From positions 1 through 38,619 of the forward strand of contig JANQSH010000083.1 in NCBI GenBank assembly GCA_028284145.1: 38,619 bases of DNA. Direction: 5' to 3'. The notes beneath the pieces were generated by a model. It did not search any database. It saw only the letters and a program-made list of their open reading frames with translations, and was not told the DNA's origin. Below are positions 7,192 to 14,373 of this stretch, in pieces. A program made the position numbers and the translations under genes. This DNA comes from Planctomycetaceae bacterium. GTDB taxonomy: Bacteria; Planctomycetota; Planctomycetia; Planctomycetales; Planctomycetaceae. How positions within the stretch are numbered: position 1 is the stretch's first letter; each line of letters starts with the position of its first letter.

Positions 7192-8319
7192 TCACTCTTC
7201 TATCAACTCGACATTGGCCCGGGGAACGGTCACTGTTTCCCCCGATTCCATTTTCACATCCAGCACGCGGGCTTTCGATCCCGAACCGAGAGTAGTCGGA
7301 TCTGTCGGCAGGCCGGTAACGGAACCGATCAGGCCGAACCACGGATCGCGAATGATCCGCACGGTCGTTCCGACATCGAGCATGCCGGAAGAATGCACTG
7401 ATTCTGTCTCTGACGCGAGTTCCGATTCACTCAAGGGGATGATGATTTCGGGCCGCATGACACCGGCGCGAATTTGTGTGGAACCATTGACCGAGGCTTC
7501 ATCCCCTTCGCGCGTCTTGAACAGTTCAAAAGTCTTCGCGGCCATCGAAATGTCGCCAAAGCCCTCAGTGATGATCAATGTCAGACCGATTTTTTCGGAG
7601 CCAGTGATTGCGACTCCCAGGTCGTAACCAAGAATTTGACGCAGGTCCTGATCATCCATCCCACCCGAGACGACTGCCACTGCACCAACCTCGATTGCGC
7701 GCTGGACTGCTTCGCCCGTCATTCGCGCGCCACCGATGACGACTGCACCTTTCATTTCGGAAGTGATTTTTTCGAGCGTCAGCTTGTCGTTATGTGACTC
7801 ACAGGCCATGCGAATCGGCCCGCAGGTTTCTCCTCCGATCCCAAAAATACCCTGAATCAGCGAGACTTCGTTCTCAATCGCCACGCCTTCCTGTGGCAGG
7901 ACTTCGACCACCTCGCCAGAGAGATAGGCTTTGACCTGAACCGGCATCGGCTCGCCCCGCACGATCACCTGTCCGGTCACTTTGGAAATCGTTTCAATTT
8001 TGCCTGCGACCTTCGCTTTGTAATCTGTCTTGAAGAACCCGAAGATTCCCCTGGTGACCGCGATGACATCCCCCACTTCAATGACATCTCCCTCCTTTCT
8101 CGTCATGATGTCGGGAATGTCGCCCGGTGGGAGTGACAACGCGTTGGAAAGATTGATGGGAGATACATCACCCGGCATAAAGGCCTGCGCAACGACATCC
8201 TGTGCCTGAACATGGCTGCCGATTTCCGCCAGGACTTCACCCGGCAACGGTAGCAGACGACGTGTCCGGTGTCGCACCCGATTGGTAACCTTCAAGCCGG
8301 GGGTGTATGCGTGTGCCAT
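7192..8319 (-). CDS. beta-rich protein with C-terminal KOW-like motif (system gene 4)
   Basis: The 375-residue protein has no membrane segment or signal peptide and is probably cytoplasmic. The N-terminal ~150 residues are Gly/Val-rich short strands with PGEVLAEIGSHV, PPGDIPDIMTRKEGDVIEVGD and GDVIAVTRG, reminiscent of barrel-sandwich (biotinyl/lipoyl or RnfC-type) folds. A central part, about 185-265, alternates strand and helix (GAVVIGGARMTGEAVQRAIE, GAVAVVSGGMDDQ, LTLIITEGFGD). The C-terminal ~60 residues carry VGTTVRIIRDPWFGLIGSVTG, a KOW/SH3-like motif as in NusG-type proteins. It sits directly between the MutL-like ATPase and the membrane genes, so a cytoplasmic adaptor role is a reasonable inference. 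I do not recognise a named family. Confidence 0.78.
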   Translation of the reverse strand: MAHAYTPGLKVTNRVRHRTRRLLPLPGEVLAEIGSHVQAQDVVAQAFMPGDVSPINLSNALSLPPGDIPDIMTRKEGDVIEVGDVIAVTRGIFGFFKTDYKAKVAGKIETISKVTGQVIVRGEPMPVQVKAYLSGEVVEVLPQEGVAIENEVSLIQGIFGIGGETCGPIRMACESHNDKLTLEKITSEMKGAVVIGGARMTGEAVQRAIEVGAVAVVSGGMDDQDLRQILGYDLGVAITGSEKIGLTLIITEGFGDISMAAKTFELFKTREGDEASVNGSTQIRAGVMRPEIIIPLSESELASETESVHSSGMLDVGTTVRIIRDPWFGLIGSVTGLPTDPTTLGSGSKARVLDVKMESGETVTVPRANVELIEE

Positions 8320-8406
8320 AAGAATTACCGTTTTTGACCGTTATCGGGTTTCTTTGTTGTTCTCTATTGGATGGATGGGGTTTTTGATCGTAAACATCAG
8401 ACCGTT

Positions 8407-10209
8407 TCAACTTGATTCAGGATACAGATCCAACGCCTGATTCCATTGTGTAACCGCCGGGACCGACTGCTCCCGTTTCGTTGATAATTCCAGCTCGCGT
8501 CCGCGACCATCGAGAATAATACCGACCGTGCCGCCGCGAATTTCCTTCCTGACCGGTTTCCCTTTGCCCGCTCCACAATCGAATCCACGAGCTGGTTCGA
8601 CGGTGATTTCCGCTTTCTCACCATCTGCAAGAGGTAGCTGTTTCAATTCGCCACAGGAAATTTCGCCCAACTCGTTCAAAGCATGAGAACGAATGGAATA
8701 CGAAAAACATGGCTTCCCTCGCTGACCCTGACCTTTTGGCGCGACGCACGTTCCCAGATAGATCAGGCAGTCGCGTTCGAAAACTTCCAAGGCCGCCTTG
8801 GAATGCACCTGAGCCAGAACGCCGAGATGAGGCATCATAAAGATGCTGTCTTTGGCGAGTGTTGTGATTCCTTCAGGCTGGAAGGCATCGACCAGCATGG
8901 CGGCAGTCTGCACCATTCGTGGTGCATGCGACAGGACTCCACCAGAGGCAACCAGCAGGTCGAGTTTCATGTTGTCAACAATCGTCTGGCCCGATGTGTT
9001 CTGGCTGAAGGTATCACCAACAGTTCGTTGTTGCTGCACACCCTTGAGCGTGGTCGCGAACTCCTTGTGCTGTTGATACGCCAGCCGCAACGCTTCCCGC
9101 GAGACCGCTTGTTCAAACACCAGCGCTTCGAGGGTTTGTGGAATGGTTGTTGGGCGAATCATCTTATTCTTCACACGATTGCGAAGTTCTCGTTCGTCCA
9201 TTTCAAGATGCACCCAGCGAAGAATGCTGGGCATCCCAGCTTCGGAACAAACGTTGGAAATGGAGTAGCTCATTCCCAGATTCGCGCTCACAGTCCGGTT
9301 GAAAACGCCATCGAACACGCTGAAGACATCGGTTGTCGCACCGCCAATATCGACACCGACTGCATTGATACCCTGTCCTTCCGCAATCGTCCGAAGAATG
9401 TCCCCTACTGCACCGGGAGTCGGCATAATCGGGGAGTCGGTCCAGGAAATCAATTTGTCGTATCCCGGTGCATGCGCCATCACATGCTCGAGAAACAGAT
9501 CGTGGATTTTGTCCCGCGCCGGGCCGAGATTTTCTCGTTCAAGAACCGGCCGCAGGTTGGGGACGACCGACAACTCGACGCTTTTATCGAAAGTCTCTTC
9601 GACAATTGGAACCGCTTCCTTATTGCCGGCGTAAATGACCGGCATACGGTATTCCGAGCCGAAGCGGGGTTGCGGTTTCGCGGGAGCAATCAACTCGGCC
9701 AATTGCACAACGTGCGATGTCGTTCCGCCATCCGTTCCGCCGGAAATCAGAATCATGTCAGGCCGCAACTCACGAATACGCTGAATCTGTTCGTGCGGCA
9801 GGCGACGATCATTTGAAGCGATCACGTCCATCACGATCGCACCGGCCCCAAGCGCTGCCCGCTTGGCGCTGGCGGCGGTCATTTCCCGCACCACACCGGC
9901 GACCATCATTTGCAGTCCGCCACCGGCACTGGATGTCGAAATATATGCGTCACAACCAACATCCCCCTGAGCTGGGCGGATGATCTGACCGTTGTCGTCC
10001 ACCAGTTTTCGACCGGAGAGTTCCGCGATTTCCGTAACAGCGTTGGTCACGCCGACGGTGACATCAGCGGCAGGTTCTTCCACCGTTGTCGGAGCCTCTC
10101 CACGAAACGTCTGTCGGTACTCACCATCGACCTTTTCAATCAGGATCGCCTTGGTCGTCGTGCTTCCGCAGTCTGTCGCCAGAATGACGTTGATATTTTC
10201 GGGATCGAT
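8407..10209 (-). CDS. MutL/GlmL-family ASKHA ATPase with ATC start (system gene 3)
   Basis: This 600-residue protein belongs to the glutamate-mutase MutL (GlmL) family, actin/Hsp70-fold ATPases known as reactivating partners of the B12 enzyme glutamate mutase. It shows the phosphate-1 motif TDCGSTTTK (12-20), GGTDGGTT at 157-164, and the phosphate-2 motif VGVDIGGATTDVFS at 284-297. The first motif lies upstream of the first conventional start (GTG, 10083), so translation must begin earlier. The only well-placed codon is ATC at 10209, 6 nt after a perfect AGGAGG and 1 nt after the previous stop TAA; an in-frame TAG lies 10 codons further up. No mutS/mutE glutamate mutase genes are nearby; all neighbours are membrane or adaptor proteins, suggesting another client. 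Confidence 0.88.
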   Translation of the reverse strand: MDPENINVILATDCGSTTTKAILIEKVDGEYRQTFRGEAPTTVEEPAADVTVGVTNAVTEIAELSGRKLVDDNGQIIRPAQGDVGCDAYISTSSAGGGLQMMVAGVVREMTAASAKRAALGAGAIVMDVIASNDRRLPHEQIQRIRELRPDMILISGGTDGGTTSHVVQLAELIAPAKPQPRFGSEYRMPVIYAGNKEAVPIVEETFDKSVELSVVPNLRPVLERENLGPARDKIHDLFLEHVMAHAPGYDKLISWTDSPIMPTPGAVGDILRTIAEGQGINAVGVDIGGATTDVFSVFDGVFNRTVSANLGMSYSISNVCSEAGMPSILRWVHLEMDERELRNRVKNKMIRPTTIPQTLEALVFEQAVSREALRLAYQQHKEFATTLKGVQQQRTVGDTFSQNTSGQTIVDNMKLDLLVASGGVLSHAPRMVQTAAMLVDAFQPEGITTLAKDSIFMMPHLGVLAQVHSKAALEVFERDCLIYLGTCVAPKGQGQRGKPCFSYSIRSHALNELGEISCGELKQLPLADGEKAEITVEPARGFDCGAGKGKPVRKEIRGGTVGIILDGRGRELELSTKREQSVPAVTQWNQALDLYPESS

Positions 10210-10210
10210 G

Positions 10211-10582
10211 TTATTCCTCCTTGCCCGTTTCTAATTCCACATTCCGATCGTTATTCGCAGCCCGCTGTTGTCCGGCCTCGGTTTCGAGTGTTTCGATACG
10301 CTGGCAGAGGAACTCGATGCTGCCGCGATGCTCGAGAAATTGTGCGAATTGCTGATGTGCGTCCGATTCGCTCAACGCGGAAATAAAGGGGGCAAAAAAG
10401 TGAATCAGTTGAGAGCCAACGAAATTGAGTGGACGGCATGTCTCCAAAGCCAGCAATGCGGGAGTCGTCATCTGTCGTCGCACGACTTCATGGCAGATAC
10501 GGTCAACGATCTGCCTTTGCCGAGGCGATGGCTCAAAATCTTTGGGATCTTCAATGGCAAATGCGTACTTCAGCCAGTTCAC
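10211..10582 (-). CDS. small alpha-helical protein (system gene 2)
   Basis: This 123-residue soluble protein is not recognised. It starts NWLKYAFAIEDPKDFEPS, has a helical middle (QRQIVDRICHEVVRRQM) and a coiled-coil-like C-terminus around EFLCQRIETLETEAGQQ, then a charged tail. The start is GTG at 10582, overlapping the preceding stop in GTGA; longer frames back to 10795 overlap the PH-like gene and are not used. Its stop lies one base before the ATPase start and its last codons carry that gene's ribosome-binding site, so the two are translationally coupled. It is probably a partner of the ATPase. Confidence 0.7.
   Translation of the reverse strand: MNWLKYAFAIEDPKDFEPSPRQRQIVDRICHEVVRRQMTTPALLALETCRPLNFVGSQLIHFFAPFISALSESDAHQQFAQFLEHRGSIEFLCQRIETLETEAGQQRAANNDRNVELETGKEE
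10216..10221 (-). promoter_or_regulatory. perfect ribosome-binding site that decides the ATC start
   Basis: AGGAGG on the minus strand, inside the last codons of the 123-residue gene, is spaced 6 nt from ATC (10209-10207). No ATG, GTG or TTG lies in frame between the upstream TAG and residue 43. The strength and spacing argue that initiation occurs at ATC, or that the genome once had ATG there. Confidence 0.7.
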
Positions 10583-11079
10583 GAGATGGCCTCCGCATTG
10601 ATCGAGTCTGTTGTCATCGACGAAGCTTGCTGATGATGGTGTGTGATTTCTGCAATCGTCGATATCATGAATGTTTCGGGCATGCTGCCGAACAGGATCT
10701 GGACACTGGTCAATCCCCAAATGTCCCAGCGAAGAGATCGGGGGCGCAGCAATAATCCATTTTGGAGTTTTCGGATCGCGCCGATTTCCAACCACGAAAA
10801 ATGCTGCCTGAAACCAGCACGACGTATCGTCACCCCCAGAGAATCGATCGTGTATTCAGTCGGCAGGAAAAACACGCGGAGTGAAACGAACAGGAAAAGG
10901 ATGGTCAGTCCTGCCCAGTACAAACTCTGCATGAGATCGCCAACGATCCAGCCTGTCGCGATGAGAAAAGCACTGGCTGCCAAAGCTCGGCCTGATTGCT
11001 CTTTGGCCAGGTGCACGCGCCAGCGAACTGGCGTGTCGCCACCAGGTGATTCCGAACGTGAAGGGGCAGTTGAAGTCAA
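10579..11079 (-). CDS. PH-like membrane protein (system gene 1)
   Basis: The 166-residue protein has two adjacent membrane helices (about 31-48 and 52-70) followed by a soluble domain beginning FFLPTEYTIDSLGVTIRR, with FSWLEIGAIRKL after it, a pattern typical of bacterial PH-like (YdbS/YdbT-type) domains on the cytoplasmic side. The N-terminal 30 residues are polar. The listed start is TTG at 11079 without a clear ribosome-binding site, so the first residues are uncertain. It overlaps the next gene by 4 nt and is the first gene of the MutL-associated run. Its promoter should lie in 11080-11243, where I see no convincing hexamers. Confidence 0.68.
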   Translation of the reverse strand: MTSTAPSRSESPGGDTPVRWRVHLAKEQSGRALAASAFLIATGWIVGDLMQSLYWAGLTILFLFVSLRVFFLPTEYTIDSLGVTIRRAGFRQHFSWLEIGAIRKLQNGLLLRPRSLRWDIWGLTSVQILFGSMPETFMISTIAEITHHHQQASSMTTDSINAEAIS

Positions 11080-11243
11080 GGCGCGTCCGAATCCGTTAAA
11101 AGCATACGCTTAAAAAATTAGAGGTTTTACTACAGAATCAGGGTATTGTTATGCGTGAAGATACCAAGGCCGACGATAGAATGCGACCGACACCCAACAG
11201 TGAAAAATGACACAGCCAGAATTGAACTCGGAGAAAATGTGCA

Positions 11244-12020
11244 TTAAAGCCCGAAGAGTGAACGGGCGTTGGCGGTCGTCTGTTGGGCAAATTCTTCCAG
11301 CGAACTGGCCTGCAGTCCTGCCAGACATTTGGCCGTGTGCAACACATGAGCCGGTTCGTTCCGCTTGCCCCGTTTCGGAACTGGGGAAAGGTAAGGGGCA
11401 TCAGTTTCGACCAGCAGGCGATCCAGCGGAATCTGGCAGGCGGTGGCTCGAAGGTCTTCGTTCTTTTTGAACGTCAGCATCCCGGCGAAGGAGATATACA
11501 GGCCCAAATCAAGACAGGCCTCTGCGGTGGTCGTGTCGCCACAAAACGAATGCATGACACCGCGCAAGGGTTGTCCATTTCTGGTGTGGCTTTGAAGTTG
11601 TGCGACGATATCCGTTTCGGATTCCCGACAATGAACGACGAACGGCTTATTCACTCTGGCCGACAATTCGATGTGCCGGTCAAAATAGTTCTGTTGCAAT
11701 TCGATTGGTGCATAATCCCAGTAACGATCGAGACCAGTTTCACCAATGGCAACCACTTTGGGATGATCGGCCAGATCGACGATCGCGTTCCAGTCGTCCG
11801 GTTGCGCTTCGGCCACGTAATTTGGTTGAATGCCGACCGCAGCGAAAACGATATCGTGTCCTTCAGCAATTGAGATTGCGCGGCGACTGCTGGCCAACGT
11901 CGTACCGATTGTAATGATGGCCTGCACACCAGACTGTTCAGCTCGATCAATGACTTCCGCCTGATCGACATCGAAGGCTTCTTCATCCAGGTGAGCGTGG
12001 GTGTCGATCAACTCGATCAT
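11244..12020 (-). CDS. tatD: TatD-family metal-dependent hydrolase
   Basis: TatD proteins are TIM-barrel, divalent-metal nucleases (3'-5' exonuclease activity on DNA/RNA has been shown for E. coli TatD). The 258-residue protein keeps all metal ligands: THAHLD (His8, His10), GETGLD (Glu94), VVHCRE (His130), MHSF (His157) and ETDAPY (Asp207). Length is normal. The ATG start has no clear ribosome-binding site. It lies 27 bp downstream of the 143-residue gene at the tail of the nuo cluster, so it probably shares that transcript. Identity as a TatD-family hydrolase is firm; the cellular substrate is not shown. Confidence 0.93.
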   Translation of the reverse strand: MIELIDTHAHLDEEAFDVDQAEVIDRAEQSGVQAIITIGTTLASSRRAISIAEGHDIVFAAVGIQPNYVAEAQPDDWNAIVDLADHPKVVAIGETGLDRYWDYAPIELQQNYFDRHIELSARVNKPFVVHCRESETDIVAQLQSHTRNGQPLRGVMHSFCGDTTTAEACLDLGLYISFAGMLTFKKNEDLRATACQIPLDRLLVETDAPYLSPVPKRGKRNEPAHVLHTAKCLAGLQASSLEEFAQQTTANARSLFGL

Positions 12021-12047
12021 GGTTGAGGCTGGTGAAAGGAAAGTTGA

Positions 12048-12479
12048 TCAGGAGGTTGCCGGGCTGCCTTGTTTCTGCAATGCAGCGTGAATGCTCTTCT
12101 GTTCTGCAAGAAATGATTCCAGCATCTCGGTGATTTCACCATCTGACTGGCACATCGACAACGTTCGTTCGATTTCGGATACTACGGCTTGTGCATCGTC
12201 AACCAGCAGACGACGAAAATAATCGAGCGATAGATACTGCAGATCGGTGTATTCGGTCGGGTAAGTGCCGACTTCCAAAGGCCAGTCCCGTTGGTGCAGA
12301 AACTGAGCAAGTTGTGCGATCATGTTTCGCTGGCGCGAGACCAATTCCTCAATCGCCTGACGTTCCGTTTCATCATCTGCAGATGCCCAGGGCCAAGCCT
12401 CGCCCACATATTGCAACAGGCAGCGGCCTTTGCTGATGAAGAGTTGATTCAATTCAAAATTGGTCTGATGATCCGACAT
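12048..12479 (-). CDS. helical protein of unknown function
   Basis: The 143-residue soluble protein is almost entirely predicted helix, with segments such as FELNQLFISKGRCLLQYVG, AIEELVSRQRNMIAQLAQFL and EIERTLSMCQ, resembling a four-helix ferritin-like or DinB-like bundle. No metal-ligand pattern (such as ExxH) is clear, so no enzymatic role is proposed. The ATG at 12479 lacks a good ribosome-binding site. It lies 30 bp after nuoN and 27 bp before tatD on the same strand, suggesting co-transcription. Confidence 0.7.
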   Translation of the reverse strand: MSDHQTNFELNQLFISKGRCLLQYVGEAWPWASADDETERQAIEELVSRQRNMIAQLAQFLHQRDWPLEVGTYPTEYTDLQYLSLDYFRRLLVDDAQAVVSEIERTLSMCQSDGEITEMLESFLAEQKSIHAALQKQGSPATS

Positions 12480-12509
12480 GCAATTTCAACTGTGTAGCGG
12501 AGAAAGGAC

Positions 12510-14309
12510 TCAAAACAGAATCGACGCCACCTGACGGGCCGTGTAACTGAGTTGCTCAACGAAGATGCCTAACGCAAGGACGGGAACCGTTACCATCACA
12601 CAATACATCGAAGGAGCCGAGCGGAAGGGGATCAGTGCGGGACGCGCGTCGGCTGGTCGTTCGGCCAGGAACATCACTTTTAATACGCGAATGTAATACA
12701 CCAGACTGAATACCGTATTCACGCCGCCAATCAGGAGGATGGCCCACATCGACCAGTGTACCGCCCCCGCTTCGAACAGCGTGGCGAAAATCATGAACTT
12801 GCCGACGAAACCACCCAGTGGAGGCAGACCGACCAGACTGAACATGCAGATCAGCATGCAGATGCAAAGTGCAGGTGTCTGATGCACGAGCCCTTTATAA
12901 TCTTCCAGTTCTTCGCTAAAGATGTGATTACGAATCAACGCAACGATGGCAAAGGCCCCCAGATTCATGAACATGTAGACCGCAAGATAATACAAAAGCC
13001 CTTCCAGCGCCTGTGCTCCCAAGCCGCGATGCAACGTATGAACAACGGCGGGGTCTTTTGCCTGTTCGACAAATTCCGCTTGTGTGATCGAGTTTTTACC
13101 GAGCTGATCGAATATGATGGCAATGTCCGATCGATACAATTCGGGGACGTCGTACTGGTAGCGTTGTTCTGCGATCTGACGGGTCAACACACCATCGCCA
13201 TCAGCATCCAGGCGAGCAAACAAATCGCCGGCAGGCTCATTCAGCACAACGACAAGTGCGGAAATCGCCATCAACATATAACCAGCATGTGCGATCGTCG
13301 AGTAGGCCAGAAGTCGTTTCACATTAGTCTGGGCATAAGCTGCGAGATTTCCGAACGTTGCTGACAATGCGGCGATGGCACCAATCCCAATGCCAACGTA
13401 CATGTAGAATTCTTTGAGATTGTCTGCCTGGCCGGTGCTGAAAGCTACGCAAAAGCGGGCAAGCAGGGCAAAGGCCGCCGCTTTGGAGGCGACCGACAGG
13501 AAACCGCCAATTTCCGCTGCGGCCCCTTCAAACGCATCAGGACACCAGAAGTGAAATGGTACGATCGAGAGTTTGAATGCAAAACCAGCGAGAATCATCA
13601 CCAAAGCCAGGATGACCGTTCGGGCAGTGGCGTCTCCCATACCGACAGATTCGCTTCCGGCGAAGACGGCATTCATCCGACTGGCAATTTCGACCATGTC
13701 GGCCGTTCCCAGTAACCCAGTGAGGAGCGAAATGCCGTAGAGCATGACGCCAGCAGCACCGGCTCCATAAACAACGTATTTGAATGCGGCTTCGCTACTC
13801 TTCTTCCGACCTTTGAGGAAACCGACCATCACATAGCCTGGGACGCTGGCCATTTCGATGCCGAGGAACAGAATCAGCATGTGATTGGCGCTTGACATCA
13901 GCATCATGCCGATGGTCGAACCCAACAACAGCACGTAAAAGTCGGCCCCGTCTTCATTGTCGGGGATACCGCTGAGAACTGTGAGCGCGATCACCAAAAT
14001 TAAGAACAGCAGCAGGAACAGCCGGAAGAAAATTGTGAAGCCATCGAACACCAGCAGGCCGGTAAAGATGGTTTGCTGTGCCAGATCGAATGACTCCATC
14101 TTGAGCATGTTGAAATCGGTGAATGCGAAAAAGAAGCTGATGAGCGTGCCGCCCAATGCCACCCAGTAAGAGGGAACGTGACGGTCAAGGTTGAACAGCC
14201 GGACCAGCAGCATGGCGACGACCGTCACACAGAGCGTCAACTCCGGTGCGAATCGCTGTAGCGAGTTCTGCACATCAAAGACGAAAAGTTCTAACAGTGT
14301 ATCAAACAA
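12510..14309 (-). CDS. nuoN: NADH-quinone oxidoreductase subunit N with EF-hand-like insertion
   Basis: NuoN is an antiporter-like proton-pumping subunit of complex I in the inner membrane. The 599-residue protein shows the usual core: FLGIEMASVPGYV, the proton-path region VPFHFWCPDAFEGA (near 250-263), and KRLLAYSTIAHAGYMLMA (331-348). Between this helix and the next (YYLAVYMFMNLGAFA, 440-454) E. coli NuoN has only about ten residues; here there are about 75. They contain DADGDGVLT (368-376), a calcium-loop match with Asp at positions 1, 3 and 5, and a second degenerate loop DQLGKNSITQAEF (401-413) with Glu at position 12. The start is TTG with AGGA about 9 bp upstream. It follows nuoM by 64 bp. 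Confidence 0.94.
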   Translation of the reverse strand: MFDTLLELFVFDVQNSLQRFAPELTLCVTVVAMLLVRLFNLDRHVPSYWVALGGTLISFFFAFTDFNMLKMESFDLAQQTIFTGLLVFDGFTIFFRLFLLLFLILVIALTVLSGIPDNEDGADFYVLLLGSTIGMMLMSSANHMLILFLGIEMASVPGYVMVGFLKGRKKSSEAAFKYVVYGAGAAGVMLYGISLLTGLLGTADMVEIASRMNAVFAGSESVGMGDATARTVILALVMILAGFAFKLSIVPFHFWCPDAFEGAAAEIGGFLSVASKAAAFALLARFCVAFSTGQADNLKEFYMYVGIGIGAIAALSATFGNLAAYAQTNVKRLLAYSTIAHAGYMLMAISALVVVLNEPAGDLFARLDADGDGVLTRQIAEQRYQYDVPELYRSDIAIIFDQLGKNSITQAEFVEQAKDPAVVHTLHRGLGAQALEGLLYYLAVYMFMNLGAFAIVALIRNHIFSEELEDYKGLVHQTPALCICMLICMFSLVGLPPLGGFVGKFMIFATLFEAGAVHWSMWAILLIGGVNTVFSLVYYIRVLKVMFLAERPADARPALIPFRSAPSMYCVMVTVPVLALGIFVEQLSYTARQVASILF

Positions 14310-14373
14310 GCCAGCGTTCCTGGTTTTCCGTTGATGTCAATTTTGTAAATCAAGTTGCAGCGACAGGATTAAG

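Noticed and set aside
5921..7342. Longer start at 7342 for the FN3/DUF6754-like gene
   Set aside because: The extra 53 residues lie inside the preceding gene and precede a clear signal peptide with its own ribosome-binding site at 7183.
8683..9816. A 377-codon plus-strand open frame opposite the MutL-family gene
   Set aside because: Antisense shadow of a gene with clear ATPase motifs.
8407..10083. GTG at 10083 as the start of the MutL-family ATPase
   Set aside because: It would remove the DCGSTTTK phosphate motif that the fold requires, while a perfect ribosome-binding site points to 10209.
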